Virus record (IMG/VR): IMGVR_UViG_3300044953_000546
Coordinates: 1 to 43,782 of that record
DNA: 43,782 nt
Origin: a virus
Reading direction: 5' to 3' (one strand)
Shown here: positions 6,732 to 15,508 of the stretch, in pieces
How the letters are laid out: every line of letters begins with the position of its first letter
Position numbering within the stretch: position 1 is the stretch's first letter
The notes under the pieces: generated by a model
What the model saw: the letters and a program-made list of their open reading frames with translations, nothing else
The model's database searches: none
What the model was told of the DNA's origin: nothing
Program-made: the position numbers and the translations under genes

Positions 6732-9242
6732 TTAACCACACTTGCTACTGCCGCAGGACTTACAGGTAACGCACCCCTCCTGCCGCACCAGATTCTCCGA
6801 TTGACAAAACCCACAACGCTCTCCCTTGACCTCTGTACCGTCAGGAATGAACTTCTTGAGGGTACGGGCTATGGTCTTGGAGAACGAGAACATATCCCCC
6901 TTTACCTTCTCCAGCTGATGTACAAGGTAGTGAATTTCCACACCGTGTCTTAAGGCTGTGGAAATAAGTCTTGTAATTGCGCCCTCTTCGCTGGATACAA
7001 GATTGCCTAGTTTATTAAGAGTGAGAGTTTCTCCGTCACTCTTATTGTCAATAAACTCACCCTTATAATGACCTCGATCCATCTTAGTCAGGGTGCCAGT
7101 TTTAAATCGCTTGGGAATAATCGGCTCGGAATCTTCATTCTGATTTACCCCTGCAAAGATTTCATAGGGAGCGCCATTTCGAGTACTGACAAGCACAAAG
7201 TATGGAGTACCTCCGACCGTGTGATGGTTTATCTCGCACGGCAGAGTGTTAGGACGCTTATAGCTGGTATCCTTGGTTTTCTTGTCTTCCTTGGCTATCA
7301 GTACTCCGGTACGACACCCATCGCGGTAGATCGTGACACCCTTGCAGCCAGCCTTCCAAGCCTTAAGGTAAATCTTATTTACTGTCTCAATACTGGTGTC
7401 TGCAGGCAGGTTGATGGTGCTACTGATGGCGTGATCAATATGTTTTTGCGCAGTGGCCTGCAGCTTAACCCGAGATTCCCATTCAAGTTCAGGGGCAGTC
7501 GATCTTGCCCATGGGCTCTTGTCCAGATCGGTCTCGCCCGTAATTCGCATCCACTCAGACACCTTTGGAGGATATACAGTAAATTCCATCCAGTGATCTC
7601 CACTCTGATCTATAAAATCTGAGCGGAAGTTTTTATCGCCGGGATTACCCTTCTTGCGTCTGGTGTACGGCTTGATCATGAACTGCGGCTCAATGCCGGA
7701 GCTTGTCTGGGTGAGGATGGATACGGAGCCACATGGCGCTGTAGTAAGCAGAGCGATGTTGCGTCTTCCATATTTACACATATCCTCATACAACTTAGGA
7801 TCCTCTGAGGCAATACGCAGCAAGAAAGGATTCATCTTCTCTCGCTCATAGTTGTGGATAGGGAAGGCTCCAAGCTCCTTGGCCATATCTACCGATGAAC
7901 GATAGCAGGCCAGCTTGAACTGCTTGTAGATCTCGTCGATCGTAGCAATGCCATCCTTAGAGCCATAACCTATGTTAAGAGCCGCAAGGGTGTCTCCGAC
8001 AGCCGTCATGCCAGAACCGGTGCGACGTCCATTAGAGGCAGCTGTTCGGACCTTCTTCCAAAGAGCCAGCTCACGAACCTTTAGTTCAAGGTCCTCTGGA
8101 TCGTTGTAAATCTTGTCGACGATTTTATCAATACACTCCAGTTCAAGATCAACCATGTCATCCATGAGACGCTGACACATATATGCGTCTTTCTGGAAAG
8201 CCTCAAAGTCAAACTTTGCCTCCCGGGTAAAGGGTTTTGTAACGTATGAATACGTATTTACCAGCATCAGGCGACAGGAGTCGTATGCTGATAGAGGAAT
8301 CTCCGAACAAGGGTTAGTGCAAACTGTCTTAAACCCCATGTCGGCATAGCAGTCGGGAATGCTCTCCTTAATTATCGTATCCCACATGAGCATGCCGGGT
8401 TCAGCGGTTGCATGTGCCGCCTCAATGAGCATATCCCACAGCTTTTTAGCGTCCATCTTGCGAGTTACCTTGGGATTATCCGCGGGCCACCGTTGCATAT
8501 ACTCTTTGCCCCTCTCTACTGCAGTTAGGAACTCATCAGATAGCCTGACGGAGATGTTAGCTCCAGTCACCTTGGTAAGATTTCGCTTGCACTTGATAAA
8601 CGCTTCGACATCTGGGTGATGAATAGACTGCGTAATCATGAGGGCGCCACGGCGACCATTTTGCCCAACCTCTCGTATGGAATTAGAAAATCTTTCAGCA
8701 AACACAATGGTTCCAGTGCTGGTACGAGCTGCATTCTTGGTCAGAGACCCTTCAGGTCGAAGAGATGCCAGGTCTATACCGCAGCCGCCTCTACGCTTAC
8801 TGATTTGCACTAGCTCTTCGTCTGCCCTGCAAATACCCGAATAAGAGTCTTCCGGACTCTGCAGTACGTAGCAGTTACTCAGACTGATGATTTGATACGG
8901 ATTCCCAATACCATACATTGGACTGCCCTGGGCCACAATACGGCCAAACTTTTCAAGAGCTTTAAAAATAGTTTGCTCCGAGTAAGGCTGCTTAAATTTA
9001 CCTGCTTCAATACGAGCAAATTCCTTGGCAATTCTACGATGCATTTGATTTGGAGTTGCCTCCAGCAGATTCTGCTGATCATCTCGCAGTGCGTACTTGT
9101 CTACAAAAACACGCGCTGCAAGGTCGTCTCCGCCAAAATACTCTGTAGAAGCGGTTACAGCTTCCTCATAAGTGTAATAAGTAGGTGTAATGGCAGCAGC
9201 CTGTTCAATTGGATTAGTTGAAATTAGTGTATCCGGCCTCAA
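6732..9242 (-). CDS. nrdJ: Adenosylcobalamin-dependent (class II) ribonucleotide reductase
   Basis: Converts ribonucleotides to deoxyribonucleotides with a B12 cofactor, feeding phage DNA synthesis. Numbered from the frame's first codon at 9263, the motifs are: SNCYVL (C131) and DSCRL (C330) as the redox pair, and NPCSEI (N317, C319, E321) as the thiyl-radical site. The C-terminal 170 residues carry a TSCPD-like region and a cysteine tail (CGFCQSENL..., CVTCKSCGSSKCG) typical of class II enzymes. The first codons are unclear: TTG at 9263 lacks a ribosome binding site, whereas TTG at 9242 has AGGAG nine bases upstream and is preferred. It appears complete and active. Confidence 0.93.
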   Translation of the reverse strand: MRPDTLISTNPIEQAAAITPTYYTYEEAVTASTEYFGGDDLAARVFVDKYALRDDQQNLLEATPNQMHRRIAKEFARIEAGKFKQPYSEQTIFKALEKFGRIVAQGSPMYGIGNPYQIISLSNCYVLQSPEDSYSGICRADEELVQISKRRGGCGIDLASLRPEGSLTKNAARTSTGTIVFAERFSNSIREVGQNGRRGALMITQSIHHPDVEAFIKCKRNLTKVTGANISVRLSDEFLTAVERGKEYMQRWPADNPKVTRKMDAKKLWDMLIEAAHATAEPGMLMWDTIIKESIPDCYADMGFKTVCTNPCSEIPLSAYDSCRLMLVNTYSYVTKPFTREAKFDFEAFQKDAYMCQRLMDDMVDLELECIDKIVDKIYNDPEDLELKVRELALWKKVRTAASNGRRTGSGMTAVGDTLAALNIGYGSKDGIATIDEIYKQFKLACYRSSVDMAKELGAFPIHNYEREKMNPFLLRIASEDPKLYEDMCKYGRRNIALLTTAPCGSVSILTQTSSGIEPQFMIKPYTRRKKGNPGDKNFRSDFIDQSGDHWMEFTVYPPKVSEWMRITGETDLDKSPWARSTAPELEWESRVKLQATAQKHIDHAISSTINLPADTSIETVNKIYLKAWKAGCKGVTIYRDGCRTGVLIAKEDKKTKDTSYKRPNTLPCEINHHTVGGTPYFVLVSTRNGAPYEIFAGVNQNEDSEPIIPKRFKTGTLTKMDRGHYKGEFIDNKSDGETLTLNKLGNLVSSEEGAITRLISTALRHGVEIHYLVHQLEKVKGDMFSFSKTIARTLKKFIPDGTEVKGERCGFCQSENLVRQEGCVTCKSCGSSKCG

Positions 9243-9246
9243 GTTT

Positions 9247-10212
9247 TTATACTCCTGTTCCAAAAAGCAAAACTTTCTTCTTGCCCGCTAATGCAGACTT
9301 GTACTCCTCTACTGTATGATGCATAAAACTACTATAAAACCCCTCTTTAAATAGCGCCAACAAACACATAGGAGCAGCATCATATAGCTCTAAGCATACG
9401 TTGTCTAGCCCCTCCTTATACTCTATAGAAACTATATTTTGTGGAAAATGTCTTCTCATATATTTATGCAACTTAGTTATTTGATTTTTAATGGTTTGCA
9501 AATTTTTTGCATCTGAAAACAAAGCAATTTGAATAGATATATACGGCATTCGATTTATTATGCGGGCTCCTAATGTTTTATAGCCAAAGTAATCTATCTT
9601 TGACAGTCTGTTGCGAAGCTGCCGCATCATAGATTTATCAATCACTGGGGCATCGTAGCCGAATTTACTTTGAGTAAAGGGTATATTTACTTTTAGTATT
9701 ATTGCGGGTATAGCTATAAAATCTTGATTGTTATATTTATTTCTTAGAGAATGCCAGGTGCTGTTTGCTAGACGCATTCTGCAGTTTGGACAAAAGATAC
9801 TACGACATTTCCACGAAGAGGTATTCATACCCAGAGGTGGACACGAATACAGCCTGTTATTGTTGTCTATATCCGCTGTTGCAAGCTTGCTTATGCAACT
9901 GCGAACACCTCTACGAAATAGCTTGGTAAGAGCTAATCTTTTGGCAACCGAGCTTAAAAAATACTTCGGTGAATTGCTAGGAATATAATTATGCCAATTT
10001 GGAGTAAGTGACTCTGTATCTTTTAGCTGATAGTATAGCTTTATAGGCTTTATTAAACCTTGTTGAATATCGGGACCACCTAGCTTAAGCATAGATTCTA
10101 TGTAAGAATCTAATAGTTTTTTGAGGAAGGGAGACAGTCGATGCGGCATACTGCGTAATTCGCAACGATCCAACAGCATCTTCCTATCGGAAGGGCAGCT
10201 TATAATACTCAT
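9247..10212 (-). CDS. Hypothetical protein with a CxxxxCPxC zinc-type motif, 321 residues
   Basis: Unknown protein. The middle carries WKCRSIFCPNCRMRLA (about residues 130-145), a cysteine pattern like that in some plasmid and transposon replication proteins, but no HUH histidine pair or catalytic tyrosine pattern could be placed. The protein is basic overall, consistent with nucleic acid binding. It lies directly upstream of the ribonucleotide reductase gene. No clear ribosome binding site is seen before the ATG. Confidence 0.6.
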   Translation of the reverse strand: MSIISCPSDRKMLLDRCELRSMPHRLSPFLKKLLDSYIESMLKLGGPDIQQGLIKPIKLYYQLKDTESLTPNWHNYIPSNSPKYFLSSVAKRLALTKLFRRGVRSCISKLATADIDNNNRLYSCPPLGMNTSSWKCRSIFCPNCRMRLANSTWHSLRNKYNNQDFIAIPAIILKVNIPFTQSKFGYDAPVIDKSMMRQLRNRLSKIDYFGYKTLGARIINRMPYISIQIALFSDAKNLQTIKNQITKLHKYMRRHFPQNIVSIEYKEGLDNVCLELYDAAPMCLLALFKEGFYSSFMHHTVEEYKSALAGKKKVLLFGTGV

Positions 10213-10230
10213 GTTGTTTGAGATTTTAAC

Positions 10231-10356
10231 CAGGCAAATGTATGATTACAATTTAATACGACGGATTCGGCATTACAATATCGCCGATTCCTAAATCAGG
10301 CAAATGTATAGTTACAATATCGCCGATTTGTAAATTAAAATTTAATACGATGGATC
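10231..10356. repeat. Interleaved degenerate direct repeats at the 3' end of the tail fibre gene
   Basis: Three short repeats recur in this stretch. A 22-base element at 10231 and 10297 matches at 20 of 22 positions. A 17-base element at 10273 and 10312 is identical. A third (TTTAATACGA then GGAT) occurs near 10251 and 10341. They span the stop codon at 10253, so the C-terminus of the tail fibre (IGDIV written twice) has grown or been rearranged by local duplication. Confidence 0.7.
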
Positions 10357-12838
10357 CAGCCGTACCATATGACACTTCTCGTATTCCTGAGGACTTAGTC
10401 ATTTTAATAAGGCGAGAGTTGTTTACATACACCTGACAATCCGGATTAACAGAAAAATTAGAAGGCACGACTGCAAGTTTGCAATCTGAGGCAGACTCGA
10501 AACTAAGGTTTGCTATTGCACTGTTGAAAATCAAAGCCTTGTCATATATAGATAGTATGATTGCGGAGCCGGAACTCCAACCTACCGGCAAGCTTTGCAC
10601 TAGGAAGCTAAATTCTTTTCTAGCTTTTACCATAGTATCTACATAATTTTTTGTTGCAGCATCATCTGCCTGTACAGGATCCGCCAGAGACTGAACTCTA
10701 TTATTGTGTACTATAAGTCCATTTGCACCTGCAGATAGTTTGGCTGCTCCATTTACTATAAGGCTCACAGACTGCACTTGCGTTTGACCTAAACCAGTTT
10801 GAGACTCTCCTGCAAATGCGTAAGTAGGCTGACCATAGTTGCCTACTGACGAATAGTTATTGATAGTATTTTTAAGTCTGATAAACGGCGCATTAAAAAT
10901 ATCCGTAGCTCCAACTAACGTCGTATTTGTGGCATTAGCTTCTAGCAATCTCTGACCTTGCGCAGAAAAGCCAATCTTTATTGCTGACTCTGTAGCGGCG
11001 TATAAACCAGTATTGCCTTTGCCTATCGCAGGAGATGCAGGGGTAGAGTCAGCAGAAAGGCTAAGACCTTTGCTAAGGCTTACGGATCCGTCGGCTTTAA
11101 GGATGTTGGAGGTCAGTGAATTTATGCTGACCCACTGTGTACGGCCATTCACGCTCTGGAGCACGCCATTATTTAGACTGTTGCTGGGCAACTCAAAAAC
11201 TACGTTATTAACGACGGGCGGGGCTTTGATGATAGCGGCTCCACCGCTAATAGAATTCATTCTAAATGAGGCCGGCGCTGCAACACTACCTATCTCTAGC
11301 ATACCATTTATGTATTTTGCGTTGCTTTGTATATAAGTTTTTGTAGCTCCATCGGATACAATTGGAAGAGCGCCCGGTGTAAAGCCGATAGGTATGCGGG
11401 CATCTACGTAATCTTTATTAGCAGCATCCTGGGGGTCAGTCGGAGCAGCTACATTTGCAACCTTGTTGCCCTTGACGTTCAGTCGCGCTTCAGATACCTC
11501 CAATACGGTCTGCCCTTTCACAGCCACACCGATGGCATCGGTGTCTGCACGGAATATTCCAAGACCGGCAACACCTGCAAATGAGTAGGTTGGTTTTGTT
11601 GGATTGTTAATTCCAATGTTGTCGTTTAAAATAATTTTAGCGGTAGCTGTAGCGCCAGGAATAGCGGATTCAATCGCTGTGGTTGATATTTGCACAACAG
11701 CGCCGCCTTGGACTACGACCTTAAGGCCTGCAGAATCGGATGCAAAGCCTACACTGTTACCTACATTTAAACCAGGTTTGACTGTTGATCCTGCGTCTAC
11801 GGTAAACGTAGATGCCGGTTGTAATACAAAGTCCTTTACTTCCTCGGTATTTACAGAGGAGGCCAGCGCCTGACTGTTTATATACTTTCTGCCGGTAGCT
11901 GTATTTAGTATTAGCGCCTCTGCTCCGGCGTCGTACCAAAGCGCACCTACTGGGTTGCTGAACGGATCTATTTTCGAGGCAGGAGCCAAAGCCAACGCAA
12001 CATCAAGTTGTAGGTATGGCGTTATAGTGTTTGCAAAAAAATTGTTTGGCTTTACTATCTGAAATACAGACTTGCCTTCTATATTTCCATAAAAGCGTGA
12101 ACTACCGTCTTCCCAGCTTTCTGTATATCCAAAACCTGTCTCTTTTTCCCCAAATTTAAAATTTAAATATGGGTAGTCTACGTCATTAATCACTAAGGGC
12201 TTCTCAGTACTAAAGGAGTACTGATTACCGTTAAAAGTTAATGGAATAAACGGAGATACAAACTCTAGACTGTTTGCACCATTTGCCTGCAGAATTTCAC
12301 CTGGTTTAGGTAAACTAACAGGAAATGCATAGCCCCCTACACTAAGAGCATTTACTTGAAAGTAGCCTGTGGCGACACTAATACTTGCGACGTTTGCATC
12401 GATTGTAAAATTGCTTACTTTATGCCTCTCCTCCATGTCTCCAACACTGCTTAACTGCCTAAATTCAACCGCATCTACAGGGGCACCGCCAGGCAAAGAG
12501 GCAGCTATTGTGAGATTTTGAGGAATTGAAGAGAGGTTTAACAGAGATAAGGTTAAATTATTATGTAGTCTTAGACTTTGAGGGGTATTAAGAAAGTTAG
12601 TGAAGACATCATTAACACTAATAACGTTCGTTAAGGACGAATATCCCAAAACAAAACCAGGTTTAACGACAATTACATCGTTAGTTGTCCCCAAGGTAGG
12701 GGGTGGGATAGGATTTGAGACTTGCTCTAGAGTAAAATTAAAGTTTGAATTTACAGCATCAATCAATAAGTTGTAATTACTGGTTAGCTGCTTTTCAGAA
12801 ATGATTTTGTATGGGGCAAGATCTTTTAACAAGGGCAT
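10253..12838 (-). CDS. Tail fibre / receptor-binding structural protein, 861 residues
   Basis: Likely a fibrous tail protein that contacts the host surface. It contains repeated fibre modules of the type P-x-YxFAG...TGLG...G...L.V (about residues 415-465 and 695-745), a third diverged copy near 610-655, and two linker motifs DAANKDYVD and DAATKNYVD that recur in phage fibres. The N-terminus (MPLLKDLAPYKIISEKQLT) would attach to the tail and the last 100 residues form a distinct beta-rich tip. It is downstream of a terminator at 12862-12896 and lacks a strong ribosome binding site. The 3' end carries local repeats. Confidence 0.82.
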   Translation of the reverse strand: MPLLKDLAPYKIISEKQLTSNYNLLIDAVNSNFNFTLEQVSNPIPPPTLGTTNDVIVVKPGFVLGYSSLTNVISVNDVFTNFLNTPQSLRLHNNLTLSLLNLSSIPQNLTIAASLPGGAPVDAVEFRQLSSVGDMEERHKVSNFTIDANVASISVATGYFQVNALSVGGYAFPVSLPKPGEILQANGANSLEFVSPFIPLTFNGNQYSFSTEKPLVINDVDYPYLNFKFGEKETGFGYTESWEDGSSRFYGNIEGKSVFQIVKPNNFFANTITPYLQLDVALALAPASKIDPFSNPVGALWYDAGAEALILNTATGRKYINSQALASSVNTEEVKDFVLQPASTFTVDAGSTVKPGLNVGNSVGFASDSAGLKVVVQGGAVVQISTTAIESAIPGATATAKIILNDNIGINNPTKPTYSFAGVAGLGIFRADTDAIGVAVKGQTVLEVSEARLNVKGNKVANVAAPTDPQDAANKDYVDARIPIGFTPGALPIVSDGATKTYIQSNAKYINGMLEIGSVAAPASFRMNSISGGAAIIKAPPVVNNVVFELPSNSLNNGVLQSVNGRTQWVSINSLTSNILKADGSVSLSKGLSLSADSTPASPAIGKGNTGLYAATESAIKIGFSAQGQRLLEANATNTTLVGATDIFNAPFIRLKNTINNYSSVGNYGQPTYAFAGESQTGLGQTQVQSVSLIVNGAAKLSAGANGLIVHNNRVQSLADPVQADDAATKNYVDTMVKARKEFSFLVQSLPVGWSSGSAIILSIYDKALIFNSAIANLSFESASDCKLAVVPSNFSVNPDCQVYVNNSRLIKMTKSSGIREVSYGTAGSIVLNFNLQIGDIVTIHLPDLGIGDIVMPNPSY

Positions 12839-12861
12839 AAGGCTATTTTACCTGATTTAAG

Positions 12862-12896
12862 AGAAAAAGTAGAGCCACCCTTCGACGACCCTACTT
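12862..12896 (-). terminator. Intrinsic terminator between the ThiF-like gene and the tail fibre gene
   Basis: On the minus strand AAGTAG pairs with CTACTT, with a further GTC/GGC pairing inside, followed by TTTTTCTC. It separates the nucleotide-metabolism genes from the tail fibre gene, leaving only about 24 bases for any fibre promoter, so late transcription may read through or start inside the hairpin region. Confidence 0.55.
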
Positions 12897-12926
12897 AAAG
12901 ATTAATTATTTATTTGTACTTAATTC

Positions 12927-13466
12927 TTATATTGAATTTACCTGCAAGGCAAAAACTTTTGCTGCTGCTAGTTTACCCTCTTCTGGAACTTCCTTACCGT
13001 TAGGAATATCTTCTAATATTTTTTCTAAATTGTAAATTCCCGGTACAATGCAAGTGATGTCGCAACTACCGTCTTTTTCATTAAATCCAAAGAAATAAAT
13101 CTCTTGACAAGAGTTCTTCATCTCTGTGCATATGTGTATCCTTGACCTATCACTCATGGAATCGCAGCACAACATTATAGTATTACCGTTAATCTTTGAG
13201 GTAAATGTCTCAATCGTGGAATTATCCAGTCGCATAAATTTGTTAATCTTTGCCTTAGGGCTGATTTCCTTAATGGCATCTGCAGTGGCATCTACGCGAT
13301 ACTGCCCTACATCTATCTCTAGATAACCCGAAGCTGTGCACTTAGCCGAAACTTTTTTGTCATCAATAAGGGTTACAGGGCCCAGATTGCTTATAGCTAT
13401 AAGCCCCGCCAGAGTTCTACCAATTGAATTGAGCCCCACAACTACAAACTCTACCGTATCACTCAT
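12927..13466 (-). CDS. ThiF/MoeB-like (E1-type) Rossmann-fold protein, 179 residues
   Basis: Resembles the adenylating domain of ThiF/MoeB/E1 proteins, which activate the C-terminus of small ubiquitin-like sulphur carriers. Visible: a nucleotide-binding start FVVVGLNSIGRTLA, an acidic strand end TLIDD, the family stretch DVGQYRVDATADAIKEISPKA, and CCDSMSDRSR in place of the usual D-x-T-D-N...R. The glycine loop is altered (GLNSIG, not GxGGxG) and no catalytic cysteine is obvious, so it may bind nucleotide or partner without full E1 activity. At 179 residues it is shorter than MoeB (about 250). It begins two bases after the ThyX remnant. Confidence 0.7.
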   Translation of the reverse strand: MSDTVEFVVVGLNSIGRTLAGLIAISNLGPVTLIDDKKVSAKCTASGYLEIDVGQYRVDATADAIKEISPKAKINKFMRLDNSTIETFTSKINGNTIMLCCDSMSDRSRIHICTEMKNSCQEIYFFGFNEKDGSCDITCIVPGIYNLEKILEDIPNGKEVPEEGKLAAAKVFALQVNSI

Positions 13467-13467
13467 A

Positions 13468-13746
13468 TTATAGATATTTTCTTGTTTTTTGGTTAAAAAA
13501 ATTAAAAATCCAGTTCATCCCCATTTTAGCACACTTTTCTTTAAACTCTACCATCTCAAATGGAGAGGTATGTTTGTGTCTCATTAAATAGCGAATAAAA
13601 GATTCATCGCTTTGCGGGCCCAAGCTGCCCGCACCGTTTGAGGTACGGGCAGTTGGGGCCACAGCAATATTTAGGGTGCCTGTATGAGTGCCTGGCATCG
13701 TGTCTACCAGTTTAACCCATCCTTTGGGGGCCTACAAGTATTTCAT
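13468..13746 (-). pseudogene. thyX: Truncated, amber-interrupted flavin-dependent thymidylate synthase
   Basis: The frame starts at an ATG (13746) overlapping the TGA of the upstream gene, reads MKYL, hits TAG at codon 5, then continues with a clear ThyX N-terminus: APKGWVKLVDTMPG, ARTSNGAGSLG, SDESFIRYLMRHKHTSPFEM, VEFK. After about 75 codons similarity stops and the frame ends. The FAD/dUMP-binding RHR..S motif and the C-terminal two thirds (family length about 210-250) are absent. An internal ATG at 13698 could still give a 76-residue peptide, but it could not be an active synthase. An in-frame hairpin (13625-13652) lies in the remnant. Confidence 0.75.
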
Positions 13747-13886
13747 TGTTCATCTAATTTAAATATTTCTTCAGGTATTTCTGATAAGAAGGAGTCATGT
13801 TCGTCTATTTTATCTATGATTGGCAACATTAGATAAAGTTGAAAATCTATATGATCTAAACAAGTGTCTTTAAAGGGTTTTTCCAT
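13743..13886 (-). CDS. Hypothetical small acidic protein, 47 residues
   Basis: Begins with MEKPFKDTCLDHIDF at an ATG inside the last codons of the dATP/dGTP diphosphohydrolase gene and ends in an ATGA overlap with the thyX remnant. Acidic, helical-looking, no known family. Longer in-frame starts (to 13940) run deep into the upstream gene and are less likely. Tight overlap on both sides supports it as a translated, coupled gene. Confidence 0.5.
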   Translation of the reverse strand: MEKPFKDTCLDHIDFQLYLMLPIIDKIDEHDSFLSEIPEEIFKLDEQ

Positions 13887-14415
13887 TTTGAGGTGGCTCG
13901 TACTGCGGTAGATCGTCATACTCGGTCGGCCAAAATCCACGGCGAATCATCTCCTGTCCATGCATTATTGCATCGAGGTTAAAAGCACAATGAGCTAAAT
14001 GATCTTCATCTGTTGCCCCCATAAGGAACTGTACAAAGTGCCTATTCGCAGATGCTACAAACACACTTAATGGCATCCCCTTTTCCCAATTACGTTCTCC
14101 GTACTTACAAGCCCCCAACTCCATAACTCGACCTCTACGCATAGTGGCAAAAGGTGAGAGAAGATCTGGTCTAGACTTTCCCAAGGCGGAGTCTCTCTTA
14201 GCGCCAGAATCAAACGTGCGACTGTTTGAGTTAAAATTAAATCCGTATTCTTCAGTTTTCTGTGGCGGATTTTGGCTTTCTACCTCTTCGCTTGGACTGT
14301 CGGACTGGGTCGGCGCCCTCAGGGCGAACACTGTTCCTGACGCTGTCCCCAACGGCGTAATCCTCGGCTCTCCACTCTCCTGCGGCTGTGATTCCGTCTT
14401 TGTAGGTGTATTCAT
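13870..14415 (-). CDS. dATP/dGTP diphosphohydrolase-like protein
   Basis: Matches the phage family (DUF5664, dATP/dGTP diphosphohydrolase) to which MazZ of phiVC8 belongs, which removes diphosphate from purine dNTPs. Key stretches: FDSGAKRDSALGKSRPDLLS, RVMELGACKYGERNWEKGM, ANRHFVQFLMG, TDEDHLAHCAFNLDAIM, with the E...ED.xH...N acidic/His residues expected for metal binding. The first 60 residues are low-complexity and lie inside the overlapping upstream gene. The ATG at 14415 has only a weak GGAT site, so a later non-ATG start is possible. In other phages the family supports altered nucleotide pools. Confidence 0.78.
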   Translation of the reverse strand: MNTPTKTESQPQESGEPRITPLGTASGTVFALRAPTQSDSPSEEVESQNPPQKTEEYGFNFNSNSRTFDSGAKRDSALGKSRPDLLSPFATMRRGRVMELGACKYGERNWEKGMPLSVFVASANRHFVQFLMGATDEDHLAHCAFNLDAIMHGQEMIRRGFWPTEYDDLPQYEPPQNGKTL

Positions 14416-14836
14416 TGGTATCCAGTATGTAATATCCTAGATTTGGAAACTCCTTGGTCAATCCTGAGATTGACTTGCGGGCGAATATAACAGCATCCAT
14501 CCTCTTGTCGAAGCTTTTTACAGCAAGACCGCTTTTATTTGTATTTTTATCGCCAACAATCACTAAGTATCGATGATCACCTTCGCGGCGGCGATACTGA
14601 AACTCCGGATAAGCGGGGGAGAATTTGTATGGCTTAATCTTATTCTCCTTTTCTTTTTGTCGCTGCCGCTTTGCCCAGGATTTCATAAAAATTGTAGGCT
14701 TAGCTTCATAGTGCTTTGGGTGCACGGTCTCTTCAGCAATAACTCGTTTAACCTCTTTTTTTTCATCAATATATGGGGTGGCTCCGTCCATTAGAAACGA
14801 ATCCGTGGCTGATATATAAACTACATATTTTTCCAT
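14252..14836 (-). CDS. Hypothetical protein, 194 residues
   Basis: Unknown family. A basic region at about 50-90 (KRQRQKEKENKIKPYKF, YRRREGDHRYLVIVGDKNTN) and a basic tail (SKRRGRKPKSATEN) suggest nucleic acid binding. The tail has an AT-hook-like RGRKP core. The last 164 bases are also read, in another frame, as the N-terminus of the dATP/dGTP diphosphohydrolase gene. The ATG overlaps the stop codon of the upstream gene. Confidence 0.6.
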   Translation of the reverse strand: MEKYVVYISATDSFLMDGATPYIDEKKEVKRVIAEETVHPKHYEAKPTIFMKSWAKRQRQKEKENKIKPYKFSPAYPEFQYRRREGDHRYLVIVGDKNTNKSGLAVKSFDKRMDAVIFARKSISGLTKEFPNLGYYILDTNEYTYKDGITAAGEWRAEDYAVGDSVRNSVRPEGADPVRQSKRRGRKPKSATEN

Positions 14837-15054
14837 TATTGAAAATCTCTTAAAGGAGCAACATACACGTTAACTAAGTTTATATAAGTAAAAATTTTGC
14901 TCAACAGTATTTGAGCATCGGCTTTACGCTCATACGCTAGCTCTATATTGTCAAATATGAAATCAGGATGACGTAGATAGTCTACTAGAAATCCATCCTT
15001 TTCATAGGCTATCACCCACCTATCTAGAGATTTCCTCGGGCTTAGACTCATCAA
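14836..15054 (-). CDS. Hypothetical protein, 72 residues
   Basis: Small soluble protein with no recognised family. It starts 35 bases inside the upstream gene and ends overlapping the start of the next. Alternating aromatic and charged residues suggest a compact alpha/beta fold. One of six small unknown genes between the recombinase and the nucleotide genes, all overlapping or nearly so. Confidence 0.55.
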   Translation of the reverse strand: MMSLSPRKSLDRWVIAYEKDGFLVDYLRHPDFIFDNIELAYERKADAQILLSKIFTYINLVNVYVAPLRDFQ

Positions 15055-15508
15055 ACTTCACTTTATCTACATGCTGTAATAGCCACTTACTACGTTGCTT
15101 TAATCCCTCTAGCCTAGCTTTATTCACCATTACAAAATTTAAATTTTTTTTGGAAGATGCTTCTAATTTACAGATATCATACAATAAATCTATAAACTCT
15201 CGAAAGTTGATTCTAGGATCCTCATTTAAAATCTCATTTGTGAATGCGGGAGACCCTAGCTCAATACTTAGAATCGAGATACCTGTAGTGGTGGGAGAAT
15301 CTAACCATCCACTTAGTTCATCATAGAGGCAATTTTCTAATGTGTGTTTTGCGGGACTTTTGCTAAAGCTTAAAGGGCCTTGGCATTTAGGAGCATATTC
15401 TTTGATAATATAATTATAAAACATAGCTGAATCTGTAATAGCAGCTTGAATAGTAAACGATAAGGAGTCTCTTAGAGGAATTCGTTCTGGTTTAATGTCG
15501 TCGCTCAT
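15020..15508 (-). CDS. Hypothetical protein, 162 residues
   Basis: Unknown family, mostly helical by pattern, with a charged C-terminal third. It ends in TAG. Start overlaps the stop of the upstream gene by four bases. No membrane segment or metal motif is visible. Confidence 0.6.
   Translation of the reverse strand: MSDDIKPERIPLRDSLSFTIQAAITDSAMFYNYIIKEYAPKCQGPLSFSKSPAKHTLENCLYDELSGWLDSPTTTGISILSIELGSPAFTNEILNEDPRINFREFIDLLYDICKLEASSKKNLNFVMVNKARLEGLKQRSKWLLQHVDKVKFDESKPEEISR

Noticed and set aside
9247-10212. Rolling-circle Rep or transposase
   Set aside because: Only the Cys pattern fits. No HUH motif, catalytic Tyr or flanking repeats were seen.
12927-13746. Group I intron or intein splitting thyX
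   Set aside because: No second thyX exon was found in the window. The next gene starts two bases after the fragment, and no intron-encoded endonuclease is nearby.
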